Notes: a model not told the origin generated them from the letters alone. A DNA stretch of 64,000 nucleotides from Flavobacteriaceae bacterium UBA2765 (GCA_002352665.1 DEIV01000044.1:103042-167041), one strand, 5' to 3'; shown: positions 44,189 through 53,228, numbered from the stretch's first letter. Made by a program: numbers and translations.

Positions 44189-45205
44189 CTACAATAATTT
44201 ACGGAGCATTTCTGAGGCTATTTCTGCAGTAATATCTCTTTGAGGCATCCCAAACATTTCATATCCCACCATAAATTTTTTTACCATAGCACTTCTCAAT
44301 AACGGTGGATAAAAGCTCATATGCCAATGCCAATGCTCATTATTTTCTTCATTTGTCGGAGCTTGGTGGATACCACTTGAATATGGAAATGAACTCTCAA
44401 ATAGTTTATCATAAGCTATTGTAATCACGGAAATAGCTTCTGCAAACAACCGTATTTCAGTTTCAGATAAAGTACTGATATCTTTCTGTGATTTTTTTGG
44501 GATAATCATAGTTTCAAAAGGCCAAATAGCCCAAAATGGAGCAAGCACTACAAAAGCCTCATTTTGAAAAATAATACGCTCCTTCTTATCTAGCTCTTGT
44601 TGTAAATAATCTGACAATAGGGTGCTATTATTTTTAAGATAATAATTTTTTTGCTGAAGATCTTTTTTAAGGACTTCATTCGGAATAGAAGATTGGCTCC
44701 AAATTTGCCCATGAGGATGTGGATTACTACATCCCATAACAGCTCCTTTATTTTCAAATATTTGTACATAGTTGATAATTTCTTCCTTACCTAATGTATC
44801 AAACTCATTTATCCAAACCGCAATAACTTTCATTATTTCATTTACTGACATTTCGGCCAAACTTTTGGAGTGATCAGGACTAAAGCAAACAACTTTACAG
44901 ATGCCCCTTTCACTATGGGCTTGCAGTAAACCATCGTCTAAACTAAATGACTTTGAGTCCTTCTGCAAAGCTCCGAAATCATTAACAAACACAAAAGTGT
45001 CCTTATAATTTAGATTAGTCTCTCCATTAGCCCTAACATTACCCGCACATAAATAACAATCTTTATCATATGAAGGTCTTTTAATCTTAAGAACCTCCTC
45101 TTGCTGGCCTTGCCATGGCCTTTTGGTTCTATGTGGAGATACTAAGACCTCTTCTCCTGTTAACATATTTTTTCTGATGTGAGAATTTTCTAACATTAAA
45201 TCCAT
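44189..45205 (-). CDS. galT: Galactose-1-phosphate uridylyltransferase
   Basis: This is the second enzyme of the Leloir pathway: it exchanges UMP between UDP-glucose and galactose-1-phosphate. The 338 residues carry the active-site HPH at 163-165 in MGCSNPHPHGQIW (the second His is uridylylated), the zinc ligands C50 and C53, and the C-terminal EHWHWHMSFYPPLLRS with the second metal site. It lies downstream of galK in the same direction, 44 bases apart; a small 7-bp hairpin (45231-45250) stands in that gap. Confidence 0.95.
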   Translation of the reverse strand: MDLMLENSHIRKNMLTGEEVLVSPHRTKRPWQGQQEEVLKIKRPSYDKDCYLCAGNVRANGETNLNYKDTFVFVNDFGALQKDSKSFSLDDGLLQAHSERGICKVVCFSPDHSKSLAEMSVNEIMKVIAVWINEFDTLGKEEIINYVQIFENKGAVMGCSNPHPHGQIWSQSSIPNEVLKKDLQQKNYYLKNNSTLLSDYLQQELDKKERIIFQNEAFVVLAPFWAIWPFETMIIPKKSQKDISTLSETEIRLFAEAISVITIAYDKLFESSFPYSSGIHQAPTNEENNEHWHWHMSFYPPLLRSAMVKKFMVGYEMFGMPQRDITAEIASEMLRKLL

Positions 45206-45249
45206 AAAATCTATTCCTAATTAATTGATTAAGCTCATGAAATTGAGCT

Positions 45250-46392
45250 TTATAACATTTTTACTCCATCTTCGATATTTACTTGATATACAGAAGGCTC
45301 TATATTAAATTTTAATTGATACGCCTTAATAATAGTTTCTAATATTTCTTCTGAGTTATTCTTTATCAAATTTATGGTACATCCTCCAAAACCACCACCC
45401 ATCATTCTTGCTCCGATGATTTCTTGAAACTCCTTGGTTTTATCTACTAAGAAATCCAATTCGTCACAACTTACTTTGTATTGATTTTGTAATCCGCTAT
45501 GCGATTTATACATTAATCCTCCTAACCCAAAAATATCATTACTTTCCATCGCCATAGAAGCCAAATGTACTCTATTATTCTCTTGAATAACATATAAGGC
45601 TTTCTGAAAATCCTCTTCTGAAATTTGTGATTTCAATTTCAATAAACCTTCTTCTGTTGCATCTCTTAAAGCCTTAACATATAGCAGAGAAGCTACTTTC
45701 TCGCATACAGAACGCCTATCATTATAGGCACTTTCTGACAAACTATGATTAACATTGGTATTGATTAATATTAATTCATAATCTTTAAAATCAATATGAA
45801 ATGATGTTGCTTCAATGGATCTACAATCTAATAACAAGCCTTTATTTTTTTGTCCAAACATACTGGCATATTGATCCATAATACCACATTTTACACCTGC
45901 ATACTCATGTTCTGCCTGTTGCGATATGAAAATCATCTCTTTTTTTGACAAACCTAAACTCAAGAGTTCATTTAGACCAAAAACCACACTATTTTCAAGA
46001 GCCGCAGATGAGGACAAACCTGCTCCGGAGGGAATATCCCCACCAAATACCATATTAAAAGGTTCAATTTTTTTACCTTTTTCTTGAAGGATGGCTACTA
46101 CACCCAAAATATAATTTTTCCAATTTCCATTTGTTATGGGTTCAATATCATCTAATGAAAATTGATAGCTTTCATTCTTATCATAGGCATGTACCACACA
46201 AAAATTAGTATCGCTTTTATCAATTGCAGCAATAATTCCTTTATCTATTGCTGCCGGAAAAACAAACCCATCATTATAATCGGTATGCTCTCCAATAATA
46301 TTGATACGCCCTGGTGAAAAAATTAATTGAGGTGTACTATTAAAAAGATCTGAAAATTTGGATTGGATAGATGCTACTAAAATATCATTCAT
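45250..46392 (-). CDS. galK: Galactokinase
   Basis: This is the first enzyme of the Leloir pathway (galactose plus ATP to galactose-1-phosphate). The 380 residues contain the galactokinase signature GRINIIGEHTDYN at 28-40, the ATP loop GDIPSGAGLSSSAALENS (GHMP motif 2), and the C-terminal MMGGGFGGCTINLI motif 3. It leads the galK-galT unit and has a good promoter 45 bases upstream. galE and galM genes are not in the window. Confidence 0.95.
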   Translation of the reverse strand: MNDILVASIQSKFSDLFNSTPQLIFSPGRINIIGEHTDYNDGFVFPAAIDKGIIAAIDKSDTNFCVVHAYDKNESYQFSLDDIEPITNGNWKNYILGVVAILQEKGKKIEPFNMVFGGDIPSGAGLSSSAALENSVVFGLNELLSLGLSKKEMIFISQQAEHEYAGVKCGIMDQYASMFGQKNKGLLLDCRSIEATSFHIDFKDYELILINTNVNHSLSESAYNDRRSVCEKVASLLYVKALRDATEEGLLKLKSQISEEDFQKALYVIQENNRVHLASMAMESNDIFGLGGLMYKSHSGLQNQYKVSCDELDFLVDKTKEFQEIIGARMMGGGFGGCTINLIKNNSEEILETIIKAYQLKFNIEPSVYQVNIEDGVKML

Positions 46393-46436
46393 AGTTAGGA
46401 AAATTCTAAAATTTAAGAAAAATCATTTAGAAATAT

Positions 46437-46466
46437 CAAATTTAAAAAGATATTGAACACAAACAA
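46437..46466 (-). promoter_or_regulatory. Promoter of galK-galT (TTG-N19-TAAATTTG)
   Basis: On the minus strand a TTG (46466-46464) is followed after 19 bases by TAAATTTG (46444-46437), a full match to the flavobacterial consensus, 45 bases before the galK ATG. It separates galK-galT from the Gfo/DoxX pair upstream. Confidence 0.7.
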
Positions 46467-46499
46467 TAGATTAATACTTTATTATATAATCATTTGGAT

Positions 46500-48086
46500 T
46501 TATTTATTAGAAAGCAGCACCTCATCAAAATTAACCCCATCAATTGGTTTAATAATTTGGTCAGATGAATTCCATTCAATTTTTCGACCTAACTTATAAG
46601 AAAGCCCTGTCATATGTGCTGTTATGGCTTCATCAAATCCTTCTTTTATTCCGCAACTAAGATCCCCTCCATTTCGAATACCATTTAACCATTCTCTTAA
46701 GTGCAAGAAAGTAGAATCAATTCTAGCCCCATTAATATACGTCCACATTAAGCCCTTATCAGCAAAATATTGCGAAGTTGCAGAAGAAATGGCATCTGGC
46801 AAATTCGAACTCGGATCATATTGAAAAATTGGTGTTCTGGGATGCATCTTTTTTGATGCCATCATATCAGCATATTTGGTTGATCGTCCATCTGGCCAAA
46901 CGGTTAATTTATTTCCGAGTTCCATAGTAGCATCATGTCCCATTAATAGTGTAGGTCGGTTGAATCCGTTACCAAGAGTAGCACTATATATAAATGTCAT
47001 TCCTTTTTCTTTTCCTTTTTTCTGGCTACTCCCTGTACTAAAATTTGGAAACTCCATATTAACTTGTAAAACATCCGGAACATTACGCCCATCAATATGT
47101 GTATAAATACCTCCTGATGCCATAATAGAATTTGGGATACCCATATTCAACACGCAATTCAATCGGTCATAATCATGAGTTAATAAATCTCCTGACAACC
47201 CCGATCCATAGGCCCACCATTTTCTCCATCTAAAAAAGTGTTCTTTATTGAAAGGAATTTTAGGAGCAGAACCCAAAAAAAGATCCCAATCTATGGTTTG
47301 ATCATTCGCTTTTTCATGAATATGATAGTTCCATGCCCCATTGTCATCATTTCTATTAGTATTAGTTTGAATTACAGAAACATGACCAAGTGTGCCCTTT
47401 GCCACCACATCTTGAGCGGTTTTAAAACTCAAAGTTTGCCGATGTTGATGCCCAATCATTAAATATGCATCCGACTTTTCAGCAACCTCTTTAAGTTTAT
47501 ACGTTTCTTCTATAGTGTGTGTCATAGGTTTTTCTACATAGGCATGCACACCATTTTCCAGTGCGTCAATTGCCATAGGAGCATGCCAATGATCAGGTGT
47601 TGCAATAATAACGGCATCTACATTACCACTGCGTATCATCTCTTGATGCGTTTTGAATCGTTTTACTTTTATATTATCAGATGAAAAAGAATTGATTACT
47701 TTCTCTGCTCTTATATCAAAAATATCACAAACGGCTACCAATTGCACATTTAATTTTTCCTGATTCAAAAAATCACGTAAAGCAGTATGATTGGTATTTT
47801 CTTCCTTGGCCTTTTCCATATTTTGAAGCCATTCTTTTGTTGCAAAACCTAATGATCTACACAATTGTTCGCCACGTATGCCAAAACCAATGATACCAAC
47901 TCTAATTGCGGCTCCTCCAATAATGGGTAAGGCTGGAGGTAGCGAGGGCTGAATATTTAATTGTTCTAATAATTCTGATCGTTCTTTACTGCTCACTATG
48001 CTACTACTAGCCCCTGCCCACCAAATCCCTCCAACAATTGGCAAACTTCCTAAACCTTTTAACATGTCTCTTCTAGTCCATTTCAT
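46500..48086 (-). CDS. Tat-exported Gfo/Idh/MocA family oxidoreductase
   Basis: The protein has 528 residues with a twin-arginine signal at the very start (MKWTRRDMLKGLGSLPIVGG, arginines 5-6). The Rossmann segment IRVGIIGFGIRGEQL, the EKPMTH motif and the long C-terminal domain match the periplasmic Gfo/Idh/MocA group, the same type as the gene at 8.9-10.4 kb. Its start overlaps the DoxX stop by 4 bases, so DoxX and this enzyme are coupled. With galK and galT downstream, a galactoside-derived substrate is possible, but the promoter between them weakens that link. Confidence 0.83.
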   Translation of the reverse strand: MKWTRRDMLKGLGSLPIVGGIWWAGASSSIVSSKERSELLEQLNIQPSLPPALPIIGGAAIRVGIIGFGIRGEQLCRSLGFATKEWLQNMEKAKEENTNHTALRDFLNQEKLNVQLVAVCDIFDIRAEKVINSFSSDNIKVKRFKTHQEMIRSGNVDAVIIATPDHWHAPMAIDALENGVHAYVEKPMTHTIEETYKLKEVAEKSDAYLMIGHQHRQTLSFKTAQDVVAKGTLGHVSVIQTNTNRNDDNGAWNYHIHEKANDQTIDWDLFLGSAPKIPFNKEHFFRWRKWWAYGSGLSGDLLTHDYDRLNCVLNMGIPNSIMASGGIYTHIDGRNVPDVLQVNMEFPNFSTGSSQKKGKEKGMTFIYSATLGNGFNRPTLLMGHDATMELGNKLTVWPDGRSTKYADMMASKKMHPRTPIFQYDPSSNLPDAISSATSQYFADKGLMWTYINGARIDSTFLHLREWLNGIRNGGDLSCGIKEGFDEAITAHMTGLSYKLGRKIEWNSSDQIIKPIDGVNFDEVLLSNK

Positions 48087-48607
48087 AGCTCTTCTATTTT
48101 ATTTAATTGTTTATTTTTATTAAAAATTCGTCCTAATCCAAAATAATTACCTGTAGGAAATTGATATATAACAAGACAGGCAGCAAGTTCTATTAAATTC
48201 TTATTTACGAACCAATAACTACCTTCAACATTTAGTTGTGTTAACCAAGGAAAGGGAGGATGAGTGAGATAATACAAAGCCAGTAACCCTATGCCTACAA
48301 AAGCTCCTAATTTTTCAAATACACCTAAAATTAAGGTAATACCAACAAATATTAAAGCACCCACATTTAACATATCTACGGTTGAAATTATAGCATCATT
48401 TGTAAGTGCTAAAAACATTGGTTTTAAAGGTCCTTGTGCAGAGGCCAAATAACCAAATGATGTCCAATCCGGATTATATAATTTTACAATTCCTTCAAAT
48501 AAAAAATGCCATCCTATAAGTATTCGCATAAGCACTACACTATTTTTTAAATCCCATTTACTTTTATTTCTAACCATATGATCTATATTTTCTATATTAT
48601 AGTGCAA
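48083..48607 (-). CDS. DoxX family membrane protein
   Basis: The protein has 174 residues with four membrane segments. VLMRILIGWHFLFEGIVKLYNP at the first helix, FGYLASAQGPL, and the AFVGIGLLALYYLTHPP segment are DoxX-type. DoxX relatives are often placed next to redox enzymes and thought to handle electrons or quinones, although the group is diverse. It precedes the Tat-exported oxidoreductase with a 4-base overlap, suggesting that the pair works together at the inner membrane. Confidence 0.82.
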   Translation of the reverse strand: MHYNIENIDHMVRNKSKWDLKNSVVLMRILIGWHFLFEGIVKLYNPDWTSFGYLASAQGPLKPMFLALTNDAIISTVDMLNVGALIFVGITLILGVFEKLGAFVGIGLLALYYLTHPPFPWLTQLNVEGSYWFVNKNLIELAACLVIYQFPTGNYFGLGRIFNKNKQLNKIEEL

Positions 48608-49095
48608 TCAATTTTGACTGTCAATTTAACATATATTGACATTCAATCCAATTTTTAGTCAAATTATACCCAATGAACAGGCATACTCAATTGAGTTATA
48701 ATTACTGTTTAGGAATACAAAAAAAATTCAACTATTTTGTTCAAATCTAATAACCTTGAGATATTTTACCTATGACTTATATCAGCAAAAAGATTAAAAA
48801 TATTTCACCTTTTTTTAATCTTCAATTTGACCTTTTTCAATTCCCATCATTCTAAATATAGTATATATTTTCCCAACCCCTTAAAACCGTGGTCTAAAAT
48901 TTTACCATTTACGGGGTGTTATGATACGACTATTCAGATCATCTTTGTGATGTAATAATTGACAATTAATTCATTTGATATTGTATAACTATTTGTGTTA
49001 TTAAATGATGAAAAATGCATCGAATATAAAACATCCTATTGCACTTATCAATTACTTTTTTGTAAGAATCTATTATCCAATATATTTATATCATT
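48608..49095. other. Intergenic stretch of 488 bases with palindromes and a -7 box
   Basis: No gene is visible. It holds TTGACTGTCAA (48614-48624) just before the DoxX start, a perfect 12-bp palindrome ACTCAATTGAGT (48685-48696), and TAGATTTG on the minus strand (48742-48749), which could be the -7 box of the DoxX-Gfo unit with a leader of about 130 bases. On the plus strand no full TAnnTTTG box was found before the zinc-ribbon gene. Confidence 0.55.
48742..48749 (-). promoter_or_regulatory. Candidate -7 element (TAGATTTG) for DoxX-Gfo
   Basis: The minus strand reads TAGATTTG, 135 bases before the DoxX start. There is no TTG at the usual distance. If real, the transcript has a leader that includes the ACTCAATTGAGT and TTGACTGTCAA palindromes. 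Confidence 0.35.
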
Positions 49096-49296
49096 ATGGC
49101 AAATCCTTTTAAAAAAATAGTAAATAACGCAAACGAATCTCAAAAAGATTGGGATAAAAATGAACATTCATCTACGGCTTCTAGAAAATGTGAAGGCTGT
49201 GGTGCTGCAAGACCAAAAGATACCAATTTGACGACTTGTGATTATTGTGGATTTAAATTCATGACCATTGATAACAAAATAAAGACAGATAAATAA
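49096..49296 (+). CDS. Small zinc-ribbon protein of unknown function
   Basis: The 66-residue protein has no signal. Two CxxC pairs (RKCEGCGAARP and TTCDYCGFKF) form a zinc ribbon in the second half; the first half is polar. Its stop overlaps the start of the next gene by one base (TAATG). It is the first gene of a three-gene unit that ends at an intrinsic terminator. Confidence 0.8.
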   Translation: MANPFKKIVNNANESQKDWDKNEHSSTASRKCEGCGAARPKDTNLTTCDYCGFKFMTIDNKIKTDK

Positions 49297-50153
49297 TGTT
49301 TGGATTATTTAATAAAAAAGAAAATATGAAAGAAGAAAAAAATAATCCTGAATATTTAGTTTTAGTTGACAAATGGGATGCGTTTTTAAAAAAAATAGAT
49401 TCTAGATTCAATGAATCATTGGTTCATGCCGAAGAAGCCATTATGGATAATTTAGTTGAAAGTGATTATGATATGCTACCTACCGAACGAGCATGGGGCG
49501 GAATAAAATCACAATTACAAGATTTGTCAAAAAAAATTGAAAAGACCTTTAAAAAGAATGTAAAACCACAAATGTTGGCCTACGTAGAAAGAGGGGATAT
49601 TATTGATCAAGACCAGAAAGGTACATTATTAGGAGACTCATTTTACACTAGAATTGAACGATTTGAAATTATTTTAGAAGGAAAAATTGCTCAAAAATTC
49701 TATAATCATGCCATTCAATTTTTAAATGAAGATTTTCAATGTTCCCAATGTAGTGCCAAATTAGAAGTGAAGAAAGATATTTTTCGTTCACATTATGTAA
49801 GTTGTGATTACTGTAATACTGTAAATACTTTTACCCCTAATGATAAAATTGCCGAGATCAGATGGGTAATTGAAAATATTGCTAAATACAAAGCCTTAGG
49901 TGAATGGGATCAAAAAATAAAAGCACATAAGGCATGTAAGAACATTCCTTCTTTAAGTGAAAAAGAGGACAAAACAGATTTGAAAATTGCTTATGATTAT
50001 TGGGAAGTAAAAGAGAAGGATTTTTGGACTAAATATTTTACGGAAAGAGCTGCTTTTCTTCCGGAATATGAAGAGTCAATTGAACATGATGTTGATGTGA
50101 AAATGAAGCTCTTTTTTTATGATGATAGAGAAAGAAGTGATTTAAACTATTAA
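49296..50153 (+). CDS. Cytoplasmic protein with a central zinc ribbon, function unknown
   Basis: The protein has 285 residues. The N-terminal ~145 residues are mostly helical and charged. CSQCSAKLEVKKDIF and SCDYCNTVNTF near residues 149-176 form a two-knuckle zinc ribbon. The C-terminal part is helical and acidic at the end. No signal peptide or membrane segment is seen. The one-base overlap with the preceding gene, also a zinc-ribbon protein, suggests the two form a complex. I do not recognise a family. Confidence 0.75.
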   Translation: MFGLFNKKENMKEEKNNPEYLVLVDKWDAFLKKIDSRFNESLVHAEEAIMDNLVESDYDMLPTERAWGGIKSQLQDLSKKIEKTFKKNVKPQMLAYVERGDIIDQDQKGTLLGDSFYTRIERFEIILEGKIAQKFYNHAIQFLNEDFQCSQCSAKLEVKKDIFRSHYVSCDYCNTVNTFTPNDKIAEIRWVIENIAKYKALGEWDQKIKAHKACKNIPSLSEKEDKTDLKIAYDYWEVKEKDFWTKYFTERAAFLPEYEESIEHDVDVKMKLFFYDDRERSDLNY

Positions 50154-50186
50154 AACAAAAATTAATCAATAGAATAAAAATAAATT

Positions 50187-50735
50187 ATGGAAATTAACGG
50201 AGTAACATTTAGAGATTATGCTTGTGCATCAGCAAATATCGTTGCAGGGATGCCAGTTGAAAAAGTATGTGAGGTACTTGGACTAGAACTACCAGTATGG
50301 GAAGACACTAAAAATCAATGGAATAATAAAATGGCAGAAATGTCCATGGACGATATGAAATTTTATGGTGAAGTATTTACAAACCCAAAACAAGGCAAAT
50401 TTGCCAATGTAGAAGGTGCTGCTGATAGCGAAAATGCCATAGAAAAAGTTCCTACTATTAAGAAATTTGCGAAAATTTTTGAGCATATGGCGGTAGCAGA
50501 AGATTTTGGCATTGATAGTGTCAAGATTCTAGAAACAGAATATAATATGAACTTAATGGAATGGTCCACGGTAGGCGGGCATTATAGTCAATTATTATTA
50601 AAATCTAACGATGATCAAGAGATGCACGAAACGTATTTTATGCCTCATCATAAAGCATCTAAAAAATACAAGAAAAAATTTAAAAAATTATATAAGGATC
50701 AAAGCTCAGGATTAAGCGATGACATAGACTTTTAA
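50187..50735 (+). CDS. Conserved-looking cytoplasmic protein (possibly DUF6620)
   Basis: The protein has 182 residues and no signal. Features are an N-terminal INGVTFRDYACASANIVAG, an acidic-aromatic middle, a repeated-helix region with KKFAKIFEHMAVAEDFG, and a lysine-rich C-terminus (KKYKKKFKKLYK). I recall similar proteins under the name DUF6620, but this is a low-certainty match from memory. It is 33 bases after the zinc-ribbon gene and just before an intrinsic terminator, so it belongs to the same transcript. Confidence 0.7.
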   Translation: MEINGVTFRDYACASANIVAGMPVEKVCEVLGLELPVWEDTKNQWNNKMAEMSMDDMKFYGEVFTNPKQGKFANVEGAADSENAIEKVPTIKKFAKIFEHMAVAEDFGIDSVKILETEYNMNLMEWSTVGGHYSQLLLKSNDDQEMHETYFMPHHKASKKYKKKFKKLYKDQSSGLSDDIDF

Positions 50736-50753
50736 TTAGGTTGGGTTGATAAG

Positions 50754-50787
50754 GGCTAAATAGTAATTATTTAGCCTTTATTTTTTT
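50754..50787 (+). terminator. Intrinsic terminator of the zinc-ribbon unit
   Basis: GGCTAAATA (50754-50762) and TATTTAGCC (50768-50776) pair perfectly around a 5-base loop and are followed by a T-rich tract to 50787. It lies 18 bases after the stop codon at 50735 and closes the 49.1-50.7 kb unit. Confidence 0.8.
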
Positions 50788-50808
50788 ATGAATTATATCA
50801 GAATAGAA

Positions 50809-51696
50809 ATGATACTTAGAATTAAATATTTTAAAATACTATCCATCGTATTTTTTATAAATACGTTCTCTTTTTTCGGACAAGAAACACCAACCCTTAT
50901 ATCTGAAATTGGTAAGACCTATGATTTTAGCCAAGAAAGACAAGAGTTATGGGTTACTTGTGATTCTTTAAGTTATGACACGTCTTTTAGAAATAAATTC
51001 ACACAAAGAGAAAGAAACATATTGAGTGACAAATGTGATGAAATAGGCTACAGTGAGGCTTGTGATGACTTGTGGGGTGTTATATGTGGTAATGATTGGA
51101 CAGATGAGGGTTATGCACCAGAGTTTATTATTGATAAGAATGGAAAACCAAAATCTAAGTATGATTTTACTACCGTTTCATCAGCATTAAAATCACAATC
51201 TAGAAACACTTATGGTAAAAATAATATTTGCGATTTGAGTTATAAAACGGCATGGATTGAAGGTGTAAAAGGTTATGGAATTGGAGAGACTGTAGCGTTT
51301 AAATTTAAACCTGGCCACCCTAGAATAACAACTGTAATTATTGCCAATGGCTATATTAAGGATAAAGAAACATGGAAAAACAACGCTAGGGTAAAGCAAT
51401 TAAAAATGTATGTAAATGATAAGCCCTTTGCCATACTGAATTTAAAAGATGTGTATGCAGAACAAGCTTTTAGCATTCCCACAATTGGTTATAAAATAAC
51501 ATACCTTCTTAATAACGATGGCACAACTGGGTGGAGATATAAAGACGAAAATGGCAGAGATGTCAAGTCTTATCATGAAAATAGCGAATTACAACCAGAT
51601 AGTATCAAATTTGAAATTCTAAGCGTCTATAATGGTGATAAATATAAAGACACAGCCATTACAGAAATTTATTTTGATGGATTGGATGTGTACTAA
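50809..51696 (+). CDS. Exported NADase-type glycan-binding domain protein
   Basis: The protein has 295 residues from the ATG at 50809, which gives a compact signal peptide; an ATG at 50788 in frame lies at the very end of the upstream terminator and is less likely. The middle and C-terminal parts carry the discoidin-like domain named for NADase glycan binding: ICDLSYKTAWIEGVKGYGIG, TVIIANGYIKDKETWKNN, VKQLKMYVNDKPFAILNLKD. The N-terminal ~100 residues contain paired cysteines (for example RNILSDKCDEIGYSEACDD). No NADase domain is attached. The domain is often seen in proteins of toxin-immunity neighbourhoods. Confidence 0.8.
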   Translation: MILRIKYFKILSIVFFINTFSFFGQETPTLISEIGKTYDFSQERQELWVTCDSLSYDTSFRNKFTQRERNILSDKCDEIGYSEACDDLWGVICGNDWTDEGYAPEFIIDKNGKPKSKYDFTTVSSALKSQSRNTYGKNNICDLSYKTAWIEGVKGYGIGETVAFKFKPGHPRITTVIIANGYIKDKETWKNNARVKQLKMYVNDKPFAILNLKDVYAEQAFSIPTIGYKITYLLNNDGTTGWRYKDENGRDVKSYHENSELQPDSIKFEILSVYNGDKYKDTAITEIYFDGLDVY

Positions 51697-51719
51697 TAAA
51701 CAATTATAAAAATTCTAAC

Positions 51720-52361
51720 ATGAAAAATTTTAATAACAATTTAATAATTATTGTATTAATGATGGCATTGATTCCTTTTTTGAACTCTTGCGAATCAAAG
51801 GAAAGTCAAGATGATCAATTGACAGGTTTTATGCTTGGAGGCATTTATTTTATTGATGGTTACGGAGGCATGGATAGAGTTGCTGAAATACTTATTACAG
51901 AAGAAGGTAGATCTACTGATAAAGAGTTGATTGAAGGGTATAAAGTATTATTAGAATATCCTTTTGAAATTTCTCAAAAAACTGAAAACAAGTCATACTT
52001 AAGAGAGTTTTGGGATATTTCAAATAAAAATTCTCTTTTAGATCAAATGGAGGTATTAAAAAACAGGGAACAAGAGTATAAGGCATGGGACTATGCTAGA
52101 ATAGTCAATTTAGCCGCTTCTGGATATGCAGCAGAATATCTAACTAAAGATGAAGTGCAGAAAGCTATAGCTGAAATTCTTCCTTTAGCACGTGAAAAAT
52201 ACGATACTTGGGAAGCTTATTATGCGGGTTATAACGATGGATTAAAAGATTGGGATGCCCAAAGCCAACAAGTCATCTCATTTGGTAAATTATCAAAAGA
52301 TATTTTATCTCACAGTAAATCTATTTATAAATTGTTGCCATTACATCGAGTAAAGAAATAG
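51720..52361 (+). CDS. DUF1266-domain lipoprotein
   Basis: The protein has 213 residues with a lipoprotein signal (PFLNSC, Cys24). The C-terminal domain matches DUF1266: EYKAWDYARIVNLAASGYAAEYLTKDE (core AWDYARIVNLAASGYAA), then ILPLAREKYDTWEAYYAGYNDGLKDWD. The family is of unknown function and common near YwqK- and WG-type genes. It starts 23 bases after the glycan-binding gene and is followed by another exported protein after 18 bases. Confidence 0.78.
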   Translation: MKNFNNNLIIIVLMMALIPFLNSCESKESQDDQLTGFMLGGIYFIDGYGGMDRVAEILITEEGRSTDKELIEGYKVLLEYPFEISQKTENKSYLREFWDISNKNSLLDQMEVLKNREQEYKAWDYARIVNLAASGYAAEYLTKDEVQKAIAEILPLAREKYDTWEAYYAGYNDGLKDWDAQSQQVISFGKLSKDILSHSKSIYKLLPLHRVKK

Positions 52362-52379
52362 AATGTATACGATTTTACG

Positions 52380-53018
52380 ATGAAAGTAATACTATTTTTA
52401 ATAGCAATACATATAACCTTATTCATGAATGCTCAAAACACTGAGATTATTCCAGTAACGGGAGTTTTTAAAGAAATAGATGTCGAAAAACAAAATAAAG
52501 CCATTAGTGTATTGACCACCGGTGATGAAGAAATGAAATCGACAATGAGAGACATCTTTTTTCAAAACCCTAACAAATGGAATCCGCCAGTAGTTTATGC
52601 CTTATCTAAAGTCTTATTCGAACAAGGTTATAAAGATGAGGCTGCCCTATGGTTTTATATAGGGCAATTAAGAGCAAGGATAGATGCCAACCTTTGTCAA
52701 GATGCAACGGCTAGAGGTGCAGTTGCAATTCTTAATGACAAATTCGGACCAACCATTAACCTATACGCTTTACAAGACATAAAAAAGTTAGAAACTATTG
52801 TTAAAGATGTTGTAGCATTTGTTCGAGAACATGAAGGAACCTATGACCATAGATGGATAAATCTACATGGCATGTGGGCGATTAATGGAATTGAAGAAGG
52901 AAAAGCATTAAGCTATCCTAAAGAAGATTGGCAAGCCATCAAGAAAAAAACGATAGATGAATATTATGAAGGTTTTGTAAAACATGTATTGCAAAAAGAA
53001 AAAAAGGTTAAACCTTAG
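52380..53018 (+). CDS. Exported protein of unknown function
   Basis: The protein has 212 residues with a signal peptide ending near MNAQ (residue 19). The conserved-looking core is WNPPVVYALSKVLFEQGYKDEAALWFYIGQLRARIDANLC, quoted here only as DEAALWFYIGQLRARIDANL, followed by ATARGAVAILNDKFGPTIN and later HRWINLHGMW. I have seen this pattern in hypothetical proteins of several phyla, but I know no function. A tetratricopeptide-like helical start is possible. A strong hairpin follows the stop codon. Confidence 0.72.
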   Translation: MKVILFLIAIHITLFMNAQNTEIIPVTGVFKEIDVEKQNKAISVLTTGDEEMKSTMRDIFFQNPNKWNPPVVYALSKVLFEQGYKDEAALWFYIGQLRARIDANLCQDATARGAVAILNDKFGPTINLYALQDIKKLETIVKDVVAFVREHEGTYDHRWINLHGMWAINGIEEGKALSYPKEDWQAIKKKTIDEYYEGFVKHVLQKEKKVKP

Positions 53019-53044
53019 GTAGAGTTCAATATCTATTAGTGACA

Positions 53045-53079
53045 TATTCACACCGTGACTCAAAGTCACGGTGTGAATA
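53045..53079 (+). terminator. Perfect 16-bp hairpin downstream of the exported unknown gene
   Basis: Arms 53045-53060 and 53064-53079 pair without mismatch around a CAA loop; the stem contains CACCGTGACT. The stretch after it is A/T-rich but has no long T-run, so termination is likely but not certain. It lies 26 bases after the stop codon at 53018. Confidence 0.65.
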
Positions 53080-53220
53080 ATTTAATAGTCAGGGCTTTAC
53101 TCAATGTGAAACCTTGACTAACGGTTTAAAAAAAATAAATCATATTTCACTAATACACTCCCCTTTTTCAGGGAGTTCAATTTAGTGGTCTATGGTGTTT
53201 AAATAAGAATAATTGCATTT

Positions 53221-53228
53221 TATCTTTG
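53221..53228 (+). promoter_or_regulatory. Candidate -7 element (TATCTTTG) for the accessory gene run
   Basis: TATCTTTG matches TAnnTTTG, 125 bases before the ATG of the first small membrane protein. There is no TTG at the usual spacing. A hairpin-rich stretch precedes it, so it is the best candidate start of the 53.3-64 kb run. Confidence 0.4.
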
